Assembly (NCBI RefSeq): GCF_022012415.1
Contig: NZ_JAKLTR010000004.1
Location: 308,855-372,854, forward strand
DNA: 64,000 nt
Source of the DNA: Terrimonas ginsenosidimutans
GTDB lineage: Bacteria > Bacteroidota > Bacteroidia > Chitinophagales > Chitinophagaceae
Direction: 5' to 3'
This document shows, piece after piece, positions 16,223 to 25,706 of the stretch. The position numbers were made by a program, and so were the translations under genes. How positions within the stretch are numbered: the stretch's first letter is position 1; each line of letters starts with the position of its first letter. The notes under the pieces are model-generated. The model was given only the letters and a program-made list of their open reading frames with translations. It had not been told where the DNA came from and searched no databases.

Positions 16223-17785
16223 TCAATAGTAGGCAACCGGATCAAGTGCGAGAGCAGGATCCTGCAGTATCTCACCTGCGGGAATTGGCAAATGCATTCT
16301 GTTCTGAGAGAAGGTAACATACACAGGCAAATCTGGCGTTCCACGGTTTTGAGCTTCAATGATCGATTTTGCTTTTGCATAACCCTGGCGTTGGATGTCA
16401 AACCAGAAATCTCCTTCGAATGCAAATTCTACACGACGTTCATGCAGGATATCATCAATATTGAATGAAGTTTTCTCTGCGAGGTTGGCACGTTTGCGTA
16501 CAGCGTTCAAGGCTGCAAGTGCGGTTGCATCGGAAGTTGACGCGTTTGTTCCCAGCGTTGCTTCAGCATAGATCAACAATACATCCGCATAGCGAAGGAT
16601 CATTGTATTGATACCGCTATTCATACCCAGCACCGCTTCTCCACCAAAGCCGGCTCCTGGCCCTACTACATACTTGGCAATATTGGACCGGGTAGTATTT
16701 TTCTGACCGCCATCTCCAACAGGTTGCAGGGTGTCATACTTATATCCGTTAGCCATGAATGCGTTATAGGTGGAATTGGTATTTTTAGGTTTCCAGGCAG
16801 GATAAGTCCAGCCATGCTCCATTATTGAGCCTTTCCGGCGGAGATCCCCAAATTCGTACGCTTTCAGGATATCCATTGATGGAATGTACATTTCCCACAT
16901 GCTTGCTTCAGCCGTTTGGAGATTTGCGGGTCCGCGGTCCGGATTTTTCTGATTTCCTGAACCCCACGGATTCCCTGTCAGCTGGTGCTGGATAGAAAAT
17001 AATGATTCGATGTTATTGTTGTTCGCACTGCTATTGAATAATCCCTGGTAGTTGTCGAAAAGCCGGTATTTATTGGAAGCGATCACTTCCTGTGATTTTA
17101 TCTTGGCGTTGGCATAGTCCTTATTGTACAGGTAAAGCTTTGCCATCATCCCTTTTGCTGAATACTTTGTAAGACGGCCCGGCACATCTGATTCAGGCAA
17201 TCCTGCTTCAGCCTTTTGAAGTTCTTCCAGTGCAAACCGCATTACATCTTTTTGAAAATAACGGGGTATGTTGAAATTACCGGTAAGGGCTGTTTCACCC
17301 GGATCCGTTACAATCGGTGCATCACCCCATATACGGGCAATGTAGAAATACACCACTCCACGGAAGAAATGACATTCAGCAATGGCAGGATCAATAAAGC
17401 TGGCATTACCACCCATTGATTTTTTCTGCTCAAGAGCCTTCACGTATTCGCTCGTCCAGCCACCTATCTTATAAAACACTTTCCATGTATCTGCAATGCG
17501 CACTGAAGTAGCGGCGAAAGAGAAGTTGGTAAATGGAGGATCATCATTACCTCCGGAATAAATATTCCCACCCATCACATCTCCGATCGCGTCCATTGCG
17601 CGGTTTTCAAAACCAGACCATGGAAGCCCGTACAGGGTACTGGTGAGCCCACGAACTTCTTCGGCAGTGTTATAAAAGTTAGTCAGTGTAGTACCGTCCA
17701 GTGATGGGCGGTCAATAAAGCTTTTTTTACAGGAAGCCATCAGAGTAGTTAAGACCAGGATGGCATATACACTTTTCTTTTTCAT
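16223..17785 (-). CDS. SusD/RagB-family outer-membrane lipoprotein of the mannan locus
   Basis: A 520-aa SusD-like lipoprotein with Cys19 after LMAS, then KKSFIDRPS. N-terminal tetratricopeptide-like helices carry ECHFFRGVVYFYIARIWGDAPIV and YSAKGMMAKLYLYNKDYANAK. The C-terminal RagB part contains MILRYADVLLIYAEATLG and LHERRVEFAFEGDFWFDIQRQG. These proteins lid the SusC channel and bind oligosaccharide outside the cell. The gene begins 30 bp after the susC stop, so the two are one transcript. A glucomannan or mannan ligand is an inference from the downstream enzymes. Confidence 0.94.
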   Translation of the reverse strand: MKKKSVYAILVLTTLMASCKKSFIDRPSLDGTTLTNFYNTAEEVRGLTSTLYGLPWSGFENRAMDAIGDVMGGNIYSGGNDDPPFTNFSFAATSVRIADTWKVFYKIGGWTSEYVKALEQKKSMGGNASFIDPAIAECHFFRGVVYFYIARIWGDAPIVTDPGETALTGNFNIPRYFQKDVMRFALEELQKAEAGLPESDVPGRLTKYSAKGMMAKLYLYNKDYANAKIKSQEVIASNKYRLFDNYQGLFNSSANNNNIESLFSIQHQLTGNPWGSGNQKNPDRGPANLQTAEASMWEMYIPSMDILKAYEFGDLRRKGSIMEHGWTYPAWKPKNTNSTYNAFMANGYKYDTLQPVGDGGQKNTTRSNIAKYVVGPGAGFGGEAVLGMNSGINTMILRYADVLLIYAEATLGTNASTSDATALAALNAVRKRANLAEKTSFNIDDILHERRVEFAFEGDFWFDIQRQGYAKAKSIIEAQNRGTPDLPVYVTFSQNRMHLPIPAGEILQDPALALDPVAYY

Positions 17786-17815
17786 CCGAATATATTTTAG
17801 TGTAATTGTTAAAGG

Positions 17816-20800
17816 TTATAGTTCGATGTTCGCGCCGAACGTAAATGAACGCGGGTTTGGATAGTGTCCCATATCCACATTCATGAGGCGGATATTGTTG
17901 TTAAACGCTCCAACCTCGGGATCGTATCCTGAATAATCACTGAACGTATGCAGATTCTGGATCGACATATAGAGGCGTACGTTGGTGATCTTGGCCTTGT
18001 TCAGTATCCTTGTCGGGATCCGGTAGCCAAGGGTTACGTTCTGGATCCGCATATAAGAACCACTCTCAACATACCGGTCAGACATGTACACGTTATTGGA
18101 GTTGGTATTGGTGAAACGGGGAAGGCTACCGCCTGTATTTGCGTCAGTGTACCTGTCCTGCACGCTTCGCATTTGGTTATAAAAAGCATTATCCATTTTC
18201 TCCAGCTGCCACCTCAGGAAGTTAAAGATCTTGGCTCCGTAACTTCCCTGGAGGAAAAAGGAGGCGTCAAATCCTTTGAAAGAAAATGTATTCGTGATAC
18301 CATAAGTGAATTTAGGCAGAGGACTTCCTATAAAAGTGATATCGTTTGCATCAATCACATTATCGGGTTTACCATCTGCTCCGCTGACATCTTTGAAGCG
18401 TATGTCTCCCAACCATGTTTCTTCCGGTCTGATAGCATAGCCAAACTGAGGAAGGCTGCCATTCAGATCACTCTGATTGCGGAACAGTCCGTCTGTTACC
18501 AGCCCAAAGAAAGACCCTACGGCATATCCTGGATTGGTGTAGGTAATTGTGTAGTTGTCGTAATATACTCTACCGGTCAGACCTGCTGTAGAGTTCGCCA
18601 TTTTATCCAGCTTGTTTGTAAACTTGGAGAAGATCAAATTTGTTTTCCAGGTGAAGTCTTTGCTCCGGATATTGTTGGTATTGATGCTTATGTCAATTCC
18701 ATTGTTTGACATCTGGCCAACGTTTCCGATAGGGGCTTTGAGATCATCCCATGAGTCGCCAACACCGATCAGGCGCGGGCCTGTCAGGAACAACAACATA
18801 TCACTGGTCGTTTTTCTGTATACATCAACCGAGAGATCAACAAAGCCATTGAACAATGTTGCATCAACCCCGATATTTTTCGTTTTCACAGATTCCCAGC
18901 TGAGATTCGGATTGGTGATCCCGTTCAGATAGTTTGAGTTTCCAAAACCAACAGGGCCGGTCCAGAAACCAATAGCTGAAACATAAGGAGGATTCTGTGC
19001 ACCGCTCGGCAGATTCTGATTACCCACAGATCCATAACCTAAGCGAAGTTTCAGGTTTGTAACCGTGCTCTTCCAGTTCTGCGCAAAAGCTTCGTTGGAA
19101 ACGGTCCATGCGAATGATCCGGCAGGGAAATAACCCCACTTATTGTTTGGCCCGAAGTTGGACGAACCATCTGCACGGATCGTAAGGCTAAGAGAGTAAC
19201 GGTTGTCGTATGTATACTGACCACGTGCGAAATACGATTCCATCGCCCAGTGGCTTTTCCCTCCGCCAAGTTCCCATGTCGTGCGATCACTGCTTCCGGT
19301 ATTAAGGTCAAGGATATTATTCTGCAGATCCACCTTTTTCCCGCTGATCTGCTCGAAGTAAGAGTATTGAGCTTCGTGACCGGCAGTACCACTGATACTG
19401 TGCTTGCCAAAATATTTATTATAGTTCAGGTAATTCCTGATGGCATAATAGTAACTGTTTCCCCGTCCGTCAAACAGCTGTGCCCTTAAAGCAGTTGGCC
19501 CGATATTGCCGGCAAGCTGGTGTGCGGTGTTATTATTTAAGCCGAGAGAGTAAGAGATCTCATTACGAAGTGAAAAGTTCTTAAGGAATTGCACATCGGC
19601 ATAGATGTTTCCGAACACCTGGGAACTTACTGATTTGTTTCCACGGTAATAGCTCCTGGCGATCGGGTTATCCTGGCTATACTGAAAACCGCCGATCATT
19701 TGGCCACCACCCCAGCTTCCGTCAAGATTTTTCACCGGAATAAGCGGGCTCTGAACGGCACCCCACCAGATCGTACCTTCTGCCGCATCAGCAAGTGTTA
19801 CGTTCTGAATACTGCGTGATCCATTTGCACTCACACCAACCTTTAACCATGATTTCAACTGATGGTCGAGGCTAAAGCGGGTTGAATAACGTTTGAAATC
19901 AGAACCGATCAGTATACCTTCCTGGTTGAAATAGTTCACTGACAGGTAGTAATTGGTTTTGTCTTTGCCACCGGAAAAGCTCAACTGGTGATTCTGCACC
20001 TGGCCGGTCCGGAACATTGCATCCTGCCAGTTGGTACCTTCTCCGAGTTTTGACGGATCGGCAAATTCAGGTGAGGGAGTAAGCCCCAGCAGCGGAGCTG
20101 TTTCATTCTGGTATTTTGCAAATTCGCGAAGATTCATCAGGTCGAGATGCCTTGTTACGCGTTGCTGGCCATAATAAACATCATAATTGACTTTACCTTC
20201 ACCGGTCTTTCCCTTCTTTGTGGTGATCAGTACAACGCCATTTGCAGCAAGCGATCCGTAGATAGCCTGCGCAGATGCATCTTTTAATATGTCGACTGAT
20301 TCAATATCGCCGGGATTCAGCGTGGCCATCACACTGTTTCCTGTCTGGCCGTCAGAGCCACCCAGTCCAGCGTAGCCAGTACTGCTTTTTGTATTGCTCA
20401 TGAATGGCACTCCATCGATCACGATCAGCGGGTCATTACTGTTGATGGTTGTTACACCACGTACTTTGATCGATACGCCGCCGCCAGGCTGACCGCTGTT
20501 ATTGGTAATGGTCACGCCTGCTACCTTTCCCTGCAGGGCCTGATCAATACCAGCTACAGGAAGATCTTTAAGATCCTTACTGCTGACAGACGAAATAGAG
20601 GAGGAGATATCAGCCCTTTTTTTGGAACCATAACCGATCACCACCACTTCACTGAGCTTGGTGTCCGTGATCTCAACAGAGCCGGAAACAGTAGTCTTTC
20701 CTTCGGTTCCGATCTCAATATCTTTTGCACCAACATAGGAAATGACCAGTATGGCTTTATCTGATGATACAGCAATCCGGAAAGCGCCATTGGCATCTGT

Positions 20801-20971
20801 GGTGGTGACTTCTTTTTCTCCCTTTACCGTTACAGTCGCACCGGAGAGTGGTGCATTGTTTTGATCGGAGATGATACCTGTAACTGATCTTTTCTGGGCG
20901 AAAAGCGTCGTGGAGAGCAATAGCAACACGATCGTGGCTGCGATTACCCGAGGGAATCGTTTTTGTCTCAT
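17816..20971 (-). CDS. SusC/RagA-family TonB-dependent transporter of the mannan locus
   Basis: A 1051-aa outer-membrane transporter: Sec signal (residues 1-25, ending LLSTTLFAQ), CarboxypepD_reg-like domain (RSVTGIISDQNNAPLSGATVTV), plug domain with the TonB-box-like SEVVVIGYGSKKRADIS and the SusC hallmark PLIVIDGVPF, and a 22-strand barrel ending RSFTFGANIEL. It imports oligosaccharides into the periplasm with TonB energy. It is the first gene of the minus-strand locus and lies back to back with the AraC-type gene. A TACTTTTG -7 element sits 18 bp upstream of the start. Confidence 0.95.
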   Translation of the reverse strand: MRQKRFPRVIAATIVLLLLSTTLFAQKRSVTGIISDQNNAPLSGATVTVKGEKEVTTTDANGAFRIAVSSDKAILVISYVGAKDIEIGTEGKTTVSGSVEITDTKLSEVVVIGYGSKKRADISSSISSVSSKDLKDLPVAGIDQALQGKVAGVTITNNSGQPGGGVSIKVRGVTTINSNDPLIVIDGVPFMSNTKSSTGYAGLGGSDGQTGNSVMATLNPGDIESVDILKDASAQAIYGSLAANGVVLITTKKGKTGEGKVNYDVYYGQQRVTRHLDLMNLREFAKYQNETAPLLGLTPSPEFADPSKLGEGTNWQDAMFRTGQVQNHQLSFSGGKDKTNYYLSVNYFNQEGILIGSDFKRYSTRFSLDHQLKSWLKVGVSANGSRSIQNVTLADAAEGTIWWGAVQSPLIPVKNLDGSWGGGQMIGGFQYSQDNPIARSYYRGNKSVSSQVFGNIYADVQFLKNFSLRNEISYSLGLNNNTAHQLAGNIGPTALRAQLFDGRGNSYYYAIRNYLNYNKYFGKHSISGTAGHEAQYSYFEQISGKKVDLQNNILDLNTGSSDRTTWELGGGKSHWAMESYFARGQYTYDNRYSLSLTIRADGSSNFGPNNKWGYFPAGSFAWTVSNEAFAQNWKSTVTNLKLRLGYGSVGNQNLPSGAQNPPYVSAIGFWTGPVGFGNSNYLNGITNPNLSWESVKTKNIGVDATLFNGFVDLSVDVYRKTTSDMLLFLTGPRLIGVGDSWDDLKAPIGNVGQMSNNGIDISINTNNIRSKDFTWKTNLIFSKFTNKLDKMANSTAGLTGRVYYDNYTITYTNPGYAVGSFFGLVTDGLFRNQSDLNGSLPQFGYAIRPEETWLGDIRFKDVSGADGKPDNVIDANDITFIGSPLPKFTYGITNTFSFKGFDASFFLQGSYGAKIFNFLRWQLEKMDNAFYNQMRSVQDRYTDANTGGSLPRFTNTNSNNVYMSDRYVESGSYMRIQNVTLGYRIPTRILNKAKITNVRLYMSIQNLHTFSDYSGYDPEVGAFNNNIRLMNVDMGHYPNPRSFTFGANIEL

Positions 20972-20988
20972 ATAGCAAGTTGTTTCAC

Positions 20989-20996
20989 CAAAAGTA
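20989..20996 (-). promoter_or_regulatory. -7 element (TACTTTTG) for the susC mannan operon
   Basis: On the minus strand TACTTTTG exactly matches the Bacteroidota TAnnTTTG -7 consensus and lies 18 bp before the susC ATG. No clear TTG -33 element is seen. Lacking one would fit an activator-dependent promoter, with the AraC-type gene directly opposite. Confidence 0.5.
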
Positions 20997-21191
20997 ACTT
21001 TATTACATCACCACTTACTAATACTTTATTATCCAATCCTAATGCTTTTTTCTACCGCCTGATATTATTGAATGTTGAAACTTGCTTATCCACATACATT
21101 GTAATCGCATACATTTATAGGTGTTTTGACTTATCTGAATAATACTTTTTTATCTTTATTCCATACCTTTAATGAACTACAAGCTTGCCAT

Positions 21192-22070
21192 ATGCAGAAA
21201 AATATCTTGCGTGAGATCACTCCCCTCACAAGCAGTGACTGTTTTACCATCTTCAGCAGGGTGAAGTCAAACTTTGATTTTCCGCTTCACAGTCATGAGG
21301 AACTGGAGTTAAATTTCATCATGAATGCCCATGGAGCGAAACGTGTGGTAGGCGATCATATCGGTGAGATCGATGACCTGGAAATGGTCCTGGTGGGGTC
21401 AAACCTTCCGCATGTATGGCAAACACACAAGTGTACAAGTGATGAGATCAGAGAGATCACCATACAATTTCACAAAGACTTGTTTGATGAAAAGTTTCTG
21501 CGGCGTAATCAGCTCAGCTTTATCAGGAATATGCTTGAACGGTCTGCCCGTGGTATTCAGTTTTCCCGTCAGACCATAGAATCGATCCACCCCCGGCTGA
21601 CCATCTTAAGTCAGAAGCAGGGTTTTGATTCGGTACTTGAGCTTCTTTCTATCCTGCACGATCTTTCGATCTCCCGGAACATGCATACACTTTCTGATGC
21701 CAGCTTCAGCAATGCGGAGCTTTCTTACAATAGCCGCCGTATTGAAAAGACCATAGAGTACATGAACCTGAATTTCCAGAAGGCGATCACACTTTCCGAG
21801 GTATCAAAGCTTGCGAATATGACGGATGTATCATTCAGCAGGTTTTTTAAGAATAGAACAGGCATCACTTTTATGGATAGCCTGCTGGAAATGCGGTTAG
21901 GACATGCGTCAAGGTTATTGATAGACACCACACAGTCTGTTGCAGAAGTAGCTTACAATTGCGGGTTCAATAATATCTCCAATTTCAACAGGTTATTCAG
22001 AAAGAAAAAGGGTTGTACGCCAAAAGAATTCAGAGAGAATTACAGTTATGACAACCGGGTGTTCATTTAA
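21192..22070 (+). CDS. AraC-family transcriptional regulator
   Basis: A 292-aa regulator with an N-terminal cupin-like sensing domain (NFDFPLHSHEELELNFIMN...GSNLPHVWQ) and a C-terminal AraC DNA-binding domain with two helix-turn-helix motifs (ITLSEVSKLANMTDVSFSRFFKNRTG and SVAEVAYNCGFNNISNFNRLFRKKKG, ending TPKEFRENY). The frame is open from a TTG at 21126, but I take the ATG at 21192. It is divergent from susC, so it is the obvious candidate to switch on the mannan locus in response to a breakdown sugar. It could also act on the second SusCD pair downstream. Ligand unknown. Confidence 0.9.
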   Translation: MQKNILREITPLTSSDCFTIFSRVKSNFDFPLHSHEELELNFIMNAHGAKRVVGDHIGEIDDLEMVLVGSNLPHVWQTHKCTSDEIREITIQFHKDLFDEKFLRRNQLSFIRNMLERSARGIQFSRQTIESIHPRLTILSQKQGFDSVLELLSILHDLSISRNMHTLSDASFSNAELSYNSRRIEKTIEYMNLNFQKAITLSEVSKLANMTDVSFSRFFKNRTGITFMDSLLEMRLGHASRLLIDTTQSVAEVAYNCGFNNISNFNRLFRKKKGCTPKEFRENYSYDNRVFI

Positions 22071-22170
22071 ATGATGCATGCTGTCTTAATCTTTCCGGGA
22101 GCGTTGCTCTCCTGCACCTGAGCCTGTAGCCGTCAGGCTACCGAAGTCTCTGTCTTGTATCCGACTCACA

Positions 22171-22264
22171 TAGGAGTATCGCGGAGTACGCAAAGTAGCC
22201 GCAAAGAGCGCGAAGATTTCGTTGCGTGCTTTGCGGTTACTTTGCGTACTCCGTGATACTCCTA
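22171..22264. repeat. Imperfect 45-bp palindrome built of CGCAAAG words
   Basis: The arm TAGGAGTATCGCGGAGTACG... (from 22171) matches the reverse complement of the sequence ending at 22264 with only a few mismatches. Both arms contain the words GTACGCAAAGTA and CCGCAAAG. It lies in the 375-bp gap between the AraC gene and the second susC, which holds no other gene I can support. A related palindrome is at 37841-37952. Confidence 0.75.
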
Positions 22265-22445
22265 CGCCAGATGAGAATAAAAATCGCCAGCCCCAGCATA
22301 GAATCTGTCCTGCCATTCACTTCAGCACACTAATCCGACATTTCGGTGGTAAACGTTATCAAATTTTAACAATCCGGTTGTCCATGTATAAGGCCCTACT
22401 GCTGGGCAGGACTTTTATTTATCACAACAAATCAAAATTAGCTAC

Positions 22446-25400
22446 ATGAGAAGAGTTTCTTCTTTCGTGGTGCTGATGCTATTCAGTGCATTGGCATTCG
22501 CGCAAACCCGTAGTGTTACGGGTAAGGTAACGGACGAGCAGGGAACAGCAATTCCTCTCGCAAGCATCTCTGTGAAAGGCACCACACAGGGAACTGCTGC
22601 GGATCAAAATGGTGCGTTCATCATCAAAGTAAACGTGGGAGATGTCCTGGTTGTTTCAAGCCAGGGTTATAGCCCGGTTGAGATCACCATTTCTTCGTCT
22701 GGTGCAGTAACTGCGTCCCTTCGGAAAAGCAGTGAAAGCCTGACAGAAGTTATTGTATCAAGCGGTTACAATACCAAGAAAACGCAGCGAAGCCTGACTT
22801 CCAATGCGCAGATCGTTCAGGCAGAACAGCTGAACACGATCCGTCAACCCAACATCAACAATGCCATTGCCGGTAAAGTAGCCGGAGCACAGGTACGCAG
22901 CCAGTCTGCCGCAGCGCTGGGGCGTGATGCCGTTGTTCGTTTACGTGGGGACGGTACGCTGAGCGGGCAGAGTATTCTTTATATCGTCGATGGAACACCG
23001 ACCAACTCTATCGATATCAACCCTGATGATGTGGAAGACCTCACCGTATTGAATGGCCCGAGCGGCGCAGCCATCTATGGACCGCAGGCGGCTGATGGTG
23101 CAATTGTGATCACCACTAAAAGAGCAAAAAAGGGGCAGAAAGGATTAGGCATCGAGGTGAATAGCGGTGTTACCGTGGATAAGATCTATATTCTTCCCAA
23201 CTATCAAAATGAATACGGCGGCGGCTCGAATTCCGTCCTTACACAATATACCTGGGCTGCCGGGCAACCCGAAGAATGGAAAGCATTGAGTGGAAAATAT
23301 CATCATGACTACAGTGATGATGCGTCCTGGGGACCAAGAATGACCGGGCAGGAATACATTCCATGGTATGCATGGTATCCCAATACAAAATATTCCTATA
23401 AGACGGCGAATATGACCCCGCAGAAAGACAATATCCGTGACTTCTATAATACCGGGGTTACCACGACGAATAATATCAACTTCGCGAAAGCGGGTGATAA
23501 TTATTCTACACGTTTATCCTATACAAATCTCAATGTGGAAGGTTTGATCCCGAACAGTTATTTGAGAAGAAACACATTTGCCGCTAACTTCTCTTTTGAT
23601 CTCAATCCTCACCTGACGGTGGGCACTAACCTGAATTATATCACGCAGAACATGCAGGCCGAAAATAATGACGGTTACGGTAATGCATCAAGCGGAGGTT
23701 TTAATCAATGGTTCCACAGGAATATTGATATGGGCATTATGAGAGAGATGGCGGGTGTCCTGTCGCCGGCAGGAGCCACCGGAACCCCGGGCGTGCTGGC
23801 CGCATGGAATCACTCCAATCCACCCGCATATAATCCGAACCTTCCATTGAACTTCTATGGTGCTAACTATCACTACAACCCGTTCAATTATTTCAACAAC
23901 CGGGAAGATCTATCCAGAAGAGACCGCCTGTTTGGAGATGTTTCCATCACCTATAAAGTAAACAGTGACATCAGGATCCGCGCTGCTTACAGAAAAAGCC
24001 TGGTTACGACCTGGTATGAGAACAAGGTTAATTACATCCTTGAAAGAAGTGCCCGTCAAACCGGAACAAGAGCAGGTTATGCAACCGGAGAATCATTCTT
24101 CTCGGATGACAGGCTTGAGCTCATCGGTACATTCAACAAAAAAGTGAATGACCTTTCTTTTGATGTACTGGCAGGTGGTGAAATCGTAAAGATCTCCGAC
24201 AAGGACATCAGGGCGAACACCCGGGACGGCCTTTATATCCCGGATTTCTTCGCTTTGAGTAATTCTCTTTCCTCCATTCAATACAGCAACCAACGGAACA
24301 ATGAGAAACGCCGCGCCGTGTTCGCCAGAGGAAGCATCGGCTGGAGAAATTTATTATTTGCAGATATTACATTGCGCAATGACTGGTATTCCACATTGCC
24401 GGTAACCGATAACAATATCTTTGTAAAATCGTTTGGCGCAAGCTTTGTATTCAGCGATCTTACAAAAGCAGCTTTGCCCTGGTTGAGCTACGGCAAATTA
24501 AGAGCAACCTGGGGTGAAGTACCGCAGGCTGTCGGGCCATACAGCCTTGCAATGGCTTATGGCGTTAATGCTGACCAATGGGCCGCTACGGTTCCTTCAA
24601 CAAACTTTATCACACAAACAACTCCGAACGGTATCGCTGCCGCTAACATCAAAGGCGCCACTCAAACTACCAAAGAGTTAGGACTCGACCTCCGTTTCCT
24701 GAAAAGCAGGGTTGGTGTAAGTGCCACTTACTTCCACGCATCGACCGTTAACTCTCCTATCTCGATCACTGTCAGCGGAACCAGCGGTTACAGTTCCAAA
24801 ACGATCAATGCAGGCGAGATCACCAGACGCGGTATGGAGATCCAGGCGTTCGCGAAACCTGTATTAACGCAGGACTTCTCCTGGGATATTAGTGTGAATT
24901 ACGGACGGATACTTGAAAACAAAGTAGTGAGCCTGGCTCCTGATGTATCACAGATCACACTGTCAAATGGCACCGGCTTCAATGGGATCACTCCTCCGTT
25001 TACAGTTCACCAGGTTGGTCAGACATGGGGTATGCTGATCGGTGGCGGTAAAAGGTACGTCGATGGAAAACCCGTTGTCACTTCAGAAGGTCTGTTCGTA
25101 AAAGATGAAAATGTAAAATTCGGTTCTGTATTGCCTGACTACACTGGTGGTTTCCAAAACTCTTTCAATTACAAGAACATTGTATTGAACGTTAACATCG
25201 ACTTCCAGGTTGGTGGCAAATTCTTTTCCATGTCTGATATGTGGGGCTCTTACTCAGGCCTGACGTCCCGAACGGTTGGACTGAATGATAAGGGCAACCC
25301 GATCCGCGATGCAGTCGCAGATGGCGGTGGGATCCGCGTAATAGGAGTTGATGAGAATAAGAACCCTGTTGATGTCTATGTAGAGGCACAGGATTACTTC

Positions 25401-25682
25401 CATTCCATGGTTGAGAATAACGTGTTCGATGAGTTTATTTATGATCTCACGTTTGTAAAAATGCGCGAAGTCAGCCTTGGCTACAGACTACCTGTGCAAA
25501 AATGGGGTTTCACCGGCAAATGGCTGCAGAATGCAACACTTTCTTTCATTGCGCGGAATCCATTAATGATCTACCGTAAAGCTAAAGATTTTGATCCCTC
25601 AGAGATCAGCAATGTGTTTGGCGAGAACGGACAATTCCCAGGCACCAGATCACTCGGTATTAACCTCAAACTTGGCTTCTAA
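22446..25682 (+). CDS. Second SusC/RagA-family TonB-dependent transporter
   Basis: A 1078-aa outer-membrane transporter: Sec signal (residues 1-20, ending ALAFAQ), CarboxypepD_reg domain (RSVTGKVTDEQGTAIPLASISVKGT), plug with TEVIVSSGYNTKKTQRS and ILYIVDGTPTNSI, and a long barrel ending LGINLKLGF. It differs clearly from the mannan SusC: the plug lacks the VIDGVPF form and the barrel is of the group paired with SusD-like_2 proteins. It is followed by its partner 24 bp later and by no enzyme gene, so its substrate cannot be read from the neighbourhood. Confidence 0.93.
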   Translation: MRRVSSFVVLMLFSALAFAQTRSVTGKVTDEQGTAIPLASISVKGTTQGTAADQNGAFIIKVNVGDVLVVSSQGYSPVEITISSSGAVTASLRKSSESLTEVIVSSGYNTKKTQRSLTSNAQIVQAEQLNTIRQPNINNAIAGKVAGAQVRSQSAAALGRDAVVRLRGDGTLSGQSILYIVDGTPTNSIDINPDDVEDLTVLNGPSGAAIYGPQAADGAIVITTKRAKKGQKGLGIEVNSGVTVDKIYILPNYQNEYGGGSNSVLTQYTWAAGQPEEWKALSGKYHHDYSDDASWGPRMTGQEYIPWYAWYPNTKYSYKTANMTPQKDNIRDFYNTGVTTTNNINFAKAGDNYSTRLSYTNLNVEGLIPNSYLRRNTFAANFSFDLNPHLTVGTNLNYITQNMQAENNDGYGNASSGGFNQWFHRNIDMGIMREMAGVLSPAGATGTPGVLAAWNHSNPPAYNPNLPLNFYGANYHYNPFNYFNNREDLSRRDRLFGDVSITYKVNSDIRIRAAYRKSLVTTWYENKVNYILERSARQTGTRAGYATGESFFSDDRLELIGTFNKKVNDLSFDVLAGGEIVKISDKDIRANTRDGLYIPDFFALSNSLSSIQYSNQRNNEKRRAVFARGSIGWRNLLFADITLRNDWYSTLPVTDNNIFVKSFGASFVFSDLTKAALPWLSYGKLRATWGEVPQAVGPYSLAMAYGVNADQWAATVPSTNFITQTTPNGIAAANIKGATQTTKELGLDLRFLKSRVGVSATYFHASTVNSPISITVSGTSGYSSKTINAGEITRRGMEIQAFAKPVLTQDFSWDISVNYGRILENKVVSLAPDVSQITLSNGTGFNGITPPFTVHQVGQTWGMLIGGGKRYVDGKPVVTSEGLFVKDENVKFGSVLPDYTGGFQNSFNYKNIVLNVNIDFQVGGKFFSMSDMWGSYSGLTSRTVGLNDKGNPIRDAVADGGGIRVIGVDENKNPVDVYVEAQDYFHSMVENNVFDEFIYDLTFVKMREVSLGYRLPVQKWGFTGKWLQNATLSFIARNPLMIYRKAKDFDPSEISNVFGENGQFPGTRSLGINLKLGF

Positions 25683-25706
25683 TATTTATTGGAAAAAATT
25701 ATCAAT

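Noticed and set aside
17948..18709. 253-aa plus-strand frame opposite susC
   Set aside because: Lies wholly antisense to a well-supported barrel gene; composition is that of a shadow frame.
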